DNA of 64,000 nt from Pseudonocardia nematodicida (GTDB lineage: Bacteria; Actinomycetota; Actinomycetes; Mycobacteriales; Pseudonocardiaceae). Below are positions 61,058 through 64,000 of this stretch, piece by piece. Numbering within the stretch: the first letter of the stretch is position 1; each line of letters begins with the position of its first letter. The notes below the pieces were generated by a model. The model searched no databases. It worked only from the letters and a program-made list of their open reading frames with translations, and was not told the DNA's origin. The stretch covers positions 124,001 through 188,000 of the forward strand of contig NZ_JBEDNQ010000011.1 in the NCBI RefSeq assembly GCF_040105385.1, read 5' to 3'. Made by a program: the position numbers and the translations under genes.

Positions 61058-62530
61058 TCAGCCGCTGTAGCCGATCGCCACGTACTTGGTCTCCAGGAAC
61101 TCGTCGATCCCGACCATGCCGCCCTCGCGGCCCAGTCCGGACTCCTTGACCCCGCCGAACGGCGCGGCCGGGTTCGACACCAGCCCGGTGTTGAGCCCGA
61201 TCATGCCGCTCTCCAGGTTCTCCGAGATCCGCAGCGCCTCGGTGATGTCCCGGGTGTAGACGTAGTTGACCAGGCCGAACTCGGTGGCGTTGGCCGCGGC
61301 GAGGGCCGCGTCGGCGGTGTCGACGACGGTGATCGGCGCGACCGGCCCGAAGATCTCCTCGTGGTTGAGCCGGGAGTCGGCGGGGACGTCGGTGAGCACG
61401 GTCGGCGGGTAGAAGTAGCCCGGCCCGTCCTGGGCGGTGCCACCCACGGCCACGCTCGCCCCGTTGGCGACGGCGTCGGCGACCAGGTCGGTGACCTTGT
61501 CCCGGCCCTTGGCGTCGATCAGCGGGCCGACGTTCACCCCGTCCTCGGTGCCGCGGCCGACCTTGAGGGCGCCCATCCGCGCGGCGAGCTTGGCGGTGAA
61601 CTCCTCGGCGACGCCGCGCTGCACGTAGAACCGGTTCGCCGCGGTGCAGGCCTCGCCCATGTTGCGCATCTTGGCGACCATCGCGCCCTCGACGGCGGCG
61701 TCGACGTCGGCGTCGTCCAGCACGATGAACGAGGCGTTGCCGCCCAGCTCCAGCGAGGACCGCAGAACCTTGTCGGCGGCCTGTTCCAGGAGCTTCTTGC
61801 CGACCGGGGTGGAGCCGGTGAAGGAGATCTTGCGGGCCCGGCCGTCGCGGATGATCGGCTCCATCACCGCGCCGGCGTCGGTGGCGTTGAGAACGTTCAG
61901 CGCGCCGCCGGGCAGCCCGGCGTCGGCCAGCACCTGGGCGAAGGCGAGCATCGTCAGCGGGGTCTGCGGCGCCGGTTTGATGATCGACGCGCAGCCCGCG
62001 GCGATCGCTGGCGCGATCTTGCGGGTGCCCATGGCGAGCGGGAAGTTCCACGGCGTGACGAACACGCAGACCCCGACGGGCTGGCGGATCGTCAGGAACC
62101 GGGTCTGGCCGTTCGGGGCGACCTGGTAGCCGCCGGAGATGCGCACGGCCTCCTCGGCGAACCAGCGCAGGAACTCGCTGGCGTAGACGACCTCGCCCTT
62201 CGCCTCGGCCAGCGGCTTGCCCATCTCCAGGGTCATGAGCAGGGCCAGGTCGTCGGCGCGCTCGTGCAGCAGCTGGTAGGCGCGGTAGAGGATCTCGCTG
62301 CGCTGCCGAGGGGGCATCGCCGCGATCCCCGGCTGCGCGGCGTGCGCGGCGGCCAGCGCGTCCATGCCGTCGGCGGGGGAGGCGTCGGCGACCTCGGTCA
62401 GCACCTCGCCGGTGGACGGGTCCTCCACCTTCGCGGTGGCACCGTTCCCGGCGGCGCGCCATTCCCCGCCGATGAACAGTCCGGTCGGCACCCCGTCCAG
62501 CACCCTGCGCTCGTCCGCTGTGGTCGTCAT
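61058..62530 (-). CDS. gabD: NAD(P)-dependent succinate-semialdehyde dehydrogenase-like aldehyde dehydrogenase
   Basis: A 490-residue aldehyde dehydrogenase. Asn162 (TPWNFP), Lys185 (IIKPAPQTP), Glu261 (LELGGNAS) and nucleophile Cys295 (GEACTAANRF) are all present. The FTGSTPVGK and EEIFGPVAP blocks and GVKESGLGREGG are typical of the GabD group. It would oxidise succinate semialdehyde in GABA degradation, although related enzymes use other aldehydes. There is no GABA aminotransferase gene in the window. ATG start at 62530. Confidence 0.9.
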   Translation of the reverse strand: MTTTADERRVLDGVPTGLFIGGEWRAAGNGATAKVEDPSTGEVLTEVADASPADGMDALAAAHAAQPGIAAMPPRQRSEILYRAYQLLHERADDLALLMTLEMGKPLAEAKGEVVYASEFLRWFAEEAVRISGGYQVAPNGQTRFLTIRQPVGVCVFVTPWNFPLAMGTRKIAPAIAAGCASIIKPAPQTPLTMLAFAQVLADAGLPGGALNVLNATDAGAVMEPIIRDGRARKISFTGSTPVGKKLLEQAADKVLRSSLELGGNASFIVLDDADVDAAVEGAMVAKMRNMGEACTAANRFYVQRGVAEEFTAKLAARMGALKVGRGTEDGVNVGPLIDAKGRDKVTDLVADAVANGASVAVGGTAQDGPGYFYPPTVLTDVPADSRLNHEEIFGPVAPITVVDTADAALAAANATEFGLVNYVYTRDITEALRISENLESGMIGLNTGLVSNPAAPFGGVKESGLGREGGMVGIDEFLETKYVAIGYSG

Positions 62531-62586
62531 GGCCGCAACGTACCCCGGTCACGCCGGGGATCACACGCCGTGCGGGCCCCCGGCCA

Positions 62587-62654
62587 CGTGATCATCACAA
62601 GGGTCCCGATCGGTGCCGGCCGTGGCACCTGCCGGCGCCAACCCGATGATCACG
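62587..62654. repeat. Long-range inverted repeat between the aldehyde dehydrogenase and PPOX genes
   Basis: CGTGATCATC (62587-62596) is repeated inverted as GATGATCACG (62645-62654). A second inverted pair GGTGCC and GGCACC lies inside. It may form a cruciform or RNA hairpin that ends the PPOX transcript, or be a regulator site for the dehydrogenase gene. Confidence 0.5.
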
Positions 62655-62664
62655 CAGGGACCGG

Positions 62665-63132
62665 TCAGCTCTGCGGGATCTTCCGGAAGTCCCAGCTGGT
62701 GATCTTCTCCGGGCGCAGTCGCAACCAGGCGTGCCGGCCGTCGACCACGACCTGCCCGCCGGTGTAACGGTCGGCGTAGGCCTGCTCGACCCGTTCCAGT
62801 TCGGGATGCGGCTCGCCGGTGCGCGGGACCTCGCCGACCACCTCGACGGTGCCGCGCAGCTCCACGCCGCGCAGTTCGCCGTAGTCGTGCCCGGCGTCGA
62901 CGACGGCGGCGATCCGCGGGTCGTTCATCAGGTCGGTCCAGCGCTGGGAGCGTGACAGCGAGGTCAGCCACAGGTTCCCGCCGTCCCAGAGGTACCAGAG
63001 CGGGGTGGCGTGCGGTCCGTGCGTGCCGTTGGTCGCGACCCGGCAGGTGCGCTCGGCGGCGAGGAACGCGTCGACCTCCTCCGGCGTCATCGCGATCCTC
63101 CGGGCGCGGCGCTGCGGCTTCGGTGCGGTCAT
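62665..63132 (-). CDS. PPOX-class F420/FMN-dependent oxidoreductase-like protein
   Basis: A 155-residue split beta-barrel flavin-fold protein. AFLAAERTCRVATNGTHGPHATPLWYLWDGG, GELRGVELRGTVEVVGE and HAWLRLRPEKITSWDFRK are typical of the TIGR03618-like family, which uses F420 or FMN. Cytosolic, probably dimeric. ATG at 63132 with a leaderless -10 (TACGGT) 6 nt upstream; the in-frame upstream extension is not family-like. Divergent from the PLP enzyme gene. Confidence 0.85.
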   Translation of the reverse strand: MTAPKPQRRARRIAMTPEEVDAFLAAERTCRVATNGTHGPHATPLWYLWDGGNLWLTSLSRSQRWTDLMNDPRIAAVVDAGHDYGELRGVELRGTVEVVGEVPRTGEPHPELERVEQAYADRYTGGQVVVDGRHAWLRLRPEKITSWDFRKIPQS

Positions 63133-63138
63133 GGGGGC

Positions 63139-63144
63139 ACCGTA
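63139..63144 (-). promoter_or_regulatory. -10 element TACGGT, leaderless promoter of the PPOX gene
   Basis: TACGGT on the minus strand is followed after 6 nt by the ATG at 63132. No Shine-Dalgarno sequence precedes it. Confidence 0.45.
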
Positions 63145-63179
63145 GATCGGCGCCGGACGCCGGGGGAGCATCTGTTCCC

Positions 63180-64000
63180 GTGTCCGATCACGTCCCGAGC
63201 CCCGGGCTCGAGAAGCTGCTCGCCGAGACCCGCCCGACGCCGTACCTGGCGCTCGACCCGCAGGTCGTGCGGGAGCGCCACCGCGAGCTCGCCGCGGCGT
63301 TCGGTGACGCGGCGGTCCTCTACGCGGTCAAGGCCTGCCCCGAGCCGGCGGTGCTGCGCGCGCTGGTCGAGTCCGGCGCCGGGTTCGACGTCGCCTCCCA
63401 GCCGGAGATCGACCTCTGTCTCGCCGCCGGCGCCGACCCGGCGCTGATCCAGCACGGCAACCCGGTGCGCGGCCCGGGCGCGGCGGCGGCCGCGGCGGCG
63501 TCCGGGGTCCGCCGGTTCGTCACCGACAGCGCCGAGGACGTCGACGCGCTCGCGGCCGAGGTGCCCGGCGCCCGGGTCCAGGTCCGGCTGAGCGTCGACG
63601 ACACCGGGTCGGCGACGCCGTTCCACGGCAAGTTCGGCGCGCTACCGGACGAGGCGGTGCGGCTGCTGCGCCGGGTGGCCGACCGGGGGCTGGTCCCGGC
63701 CGGCCTCACGTTCCACGCCGGGTCGCAGCAGACCCGGCCGGAGACCTACGCCGCGGCCGTCGCCGTCGCACTGCGGGTGGCCGGGCGGGCCGGGCTGGCC
63801 CGCCCCGAGCTGGACCTGGGCGGCGGCTGGCCGGTCGCCTACCGCGGCCCCGTCGCCGGGCCGCACGCGTTCGCCGCCGCGGTACGGGCCGCGGTGGCCG
63901 GCGCCGTGGCCGCGGGGGACGTCGACGGCGCGGCCCTGCTGCTCGAGCCGGGCCGCGCGCTCGTCGCCGACGCCGGGGTGCTGCGCGCGACGGTGCTGCG
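63180..64000 (+). CDS. PLP-dependent decarboxylase, ornithine/diaminopimelate type (partial)
   Basis: The first 273 residues of an alanine-racemase-fold decarboxylase, cut by the window end. Lys51 in VLYAVKACPEPAVL binds PLP. GAGFDVASQPEI, LTFHAGSQQ, LDLGGGWP and LLLEPGRALVADAG are the expected family blocks. The absence of a long N terminus and the HAGSQ sequence fit the ornithine/lysine/arginine decarboxylase branch (group IV) more than LysA, but both remain possible. GTG start with GGGGGAG about 12 nt upstream. Confidence 0.87.
   Translation, partial: MSDHVPSPGLEKLLAETRPTPYLALDPQVVRERHRELAAAFGDAAVLYAVKACPEPAVLRALVESGAGFDVASQPEIDLCLAAGADPALIQHGNPVRGPGAAAAAAASGVRRFVTDSAEDVDALAAEVPGARVQVRLSVDDTGSATPFHGKFGALPDEAVRLLRRVADRGLVPAGLTFHAGSQQTRPETYAAAVAVALRVAGRAGLARPELDLGGGWPVAYRGPVAGPHAFAAAVRAAVAGAVAAGDVDGAALLLEPGRALVADAGVLRATVL

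Noticed and set aside
58569..62564. A 1331-codon open frame on the minus strand across the glycan proteins and the aldehyde dehydrogenase
   Set aside because: Antisense to copy B and frame-shifted against gabD; composition is Arg/Gly/Pro-rich with no protein motifs.

Overview
This is a very GC-rich actinobacterial chromosome segment. Gene content and style suggest Pseudonocardiaceae, probably Pseudonocardia: GTG starts, ATGA/GTGA gene overlaps, LAL-type LuxR regulators, WhiB, a DUF222/HNH gene and a DUF3097 gene. The left end carries a von Willebrand A protein gene followed by fabG, inhA and hemH, the same order as around inhA in mycobacteria. The species assignment is inference from content only.

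Layout. 1-3.9 kb: vWA protein, FabG, InhA and coproporphyrin ferrochelatase. 4-8.8 kb: a short methyltransferase under a MerR-type promoter, an AGCS amino-acid:cation symporter, a tyrosine recombinase with an unusual linker, and a luciferase-like flavoenzyme. 8.85-14.6 kb: a complete Mrp Na+/H+ antiporter operon (AB fused, then C, D, E, F, G), all overlapping by 4 nt. 15-17.9 kb: a decayed GNAT gene, a DinB-like protein, a TetR/SRPBCC operon and a divergent internally duplicated protein sharing a two-site operator. 18-24 kb: a fused CDP-alcohol phosphotransferase/sulfatase membrane protein, a flavin monooxygenase/hydrolase pair and a beta-lactamase-fold hydrolase. 24.3-29 kb: a frameshifted DUF222/HNH gene behind a LexA-like box, a two-component system, a class I amidotransferase-like protein and a MerR regulator. 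29-36.4 kb: a BBE-type oxidase operon with a secreted TAP-type hydrolase, a heterodimeric ABC exporter, and a WhiB gene running in frame into a MerR gene broken by an amber codon.

36.4-47.9 kb: two tandem LAL regulators flanked by an inverted DNA element, a three-gene cobalt-type nitrile hydratase operon with a split beta subunit, a zinc-finger/coiled-coil protein, and a second flavin oxidase opposite a LysR regulator. 47.9-51.6 kb: two conserved hypothetical genes, then an NfeD-stomatin pair. 51.7-61 kb: a glycan locus with a family 2 glycosyltransferase on each strand, a flippase-like protein, and two tandemly duplicated polytopic membrane proteins. 61-64 kb: an aldehyde dehydrogenase, a small flavin/F420-type oxidoreductase, and the start of a PLP-barrel decarboxylase that runs off the end.

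Recurring features are leaderless-type promoters (TANNNT 6-8 nt before the start codon), perfect hairpins between convergent genes, and three broken genes (GNAT, DUF222/HNH, MerR). No tRNA, rRNA, CRISPR array or insertion sequence was seen.
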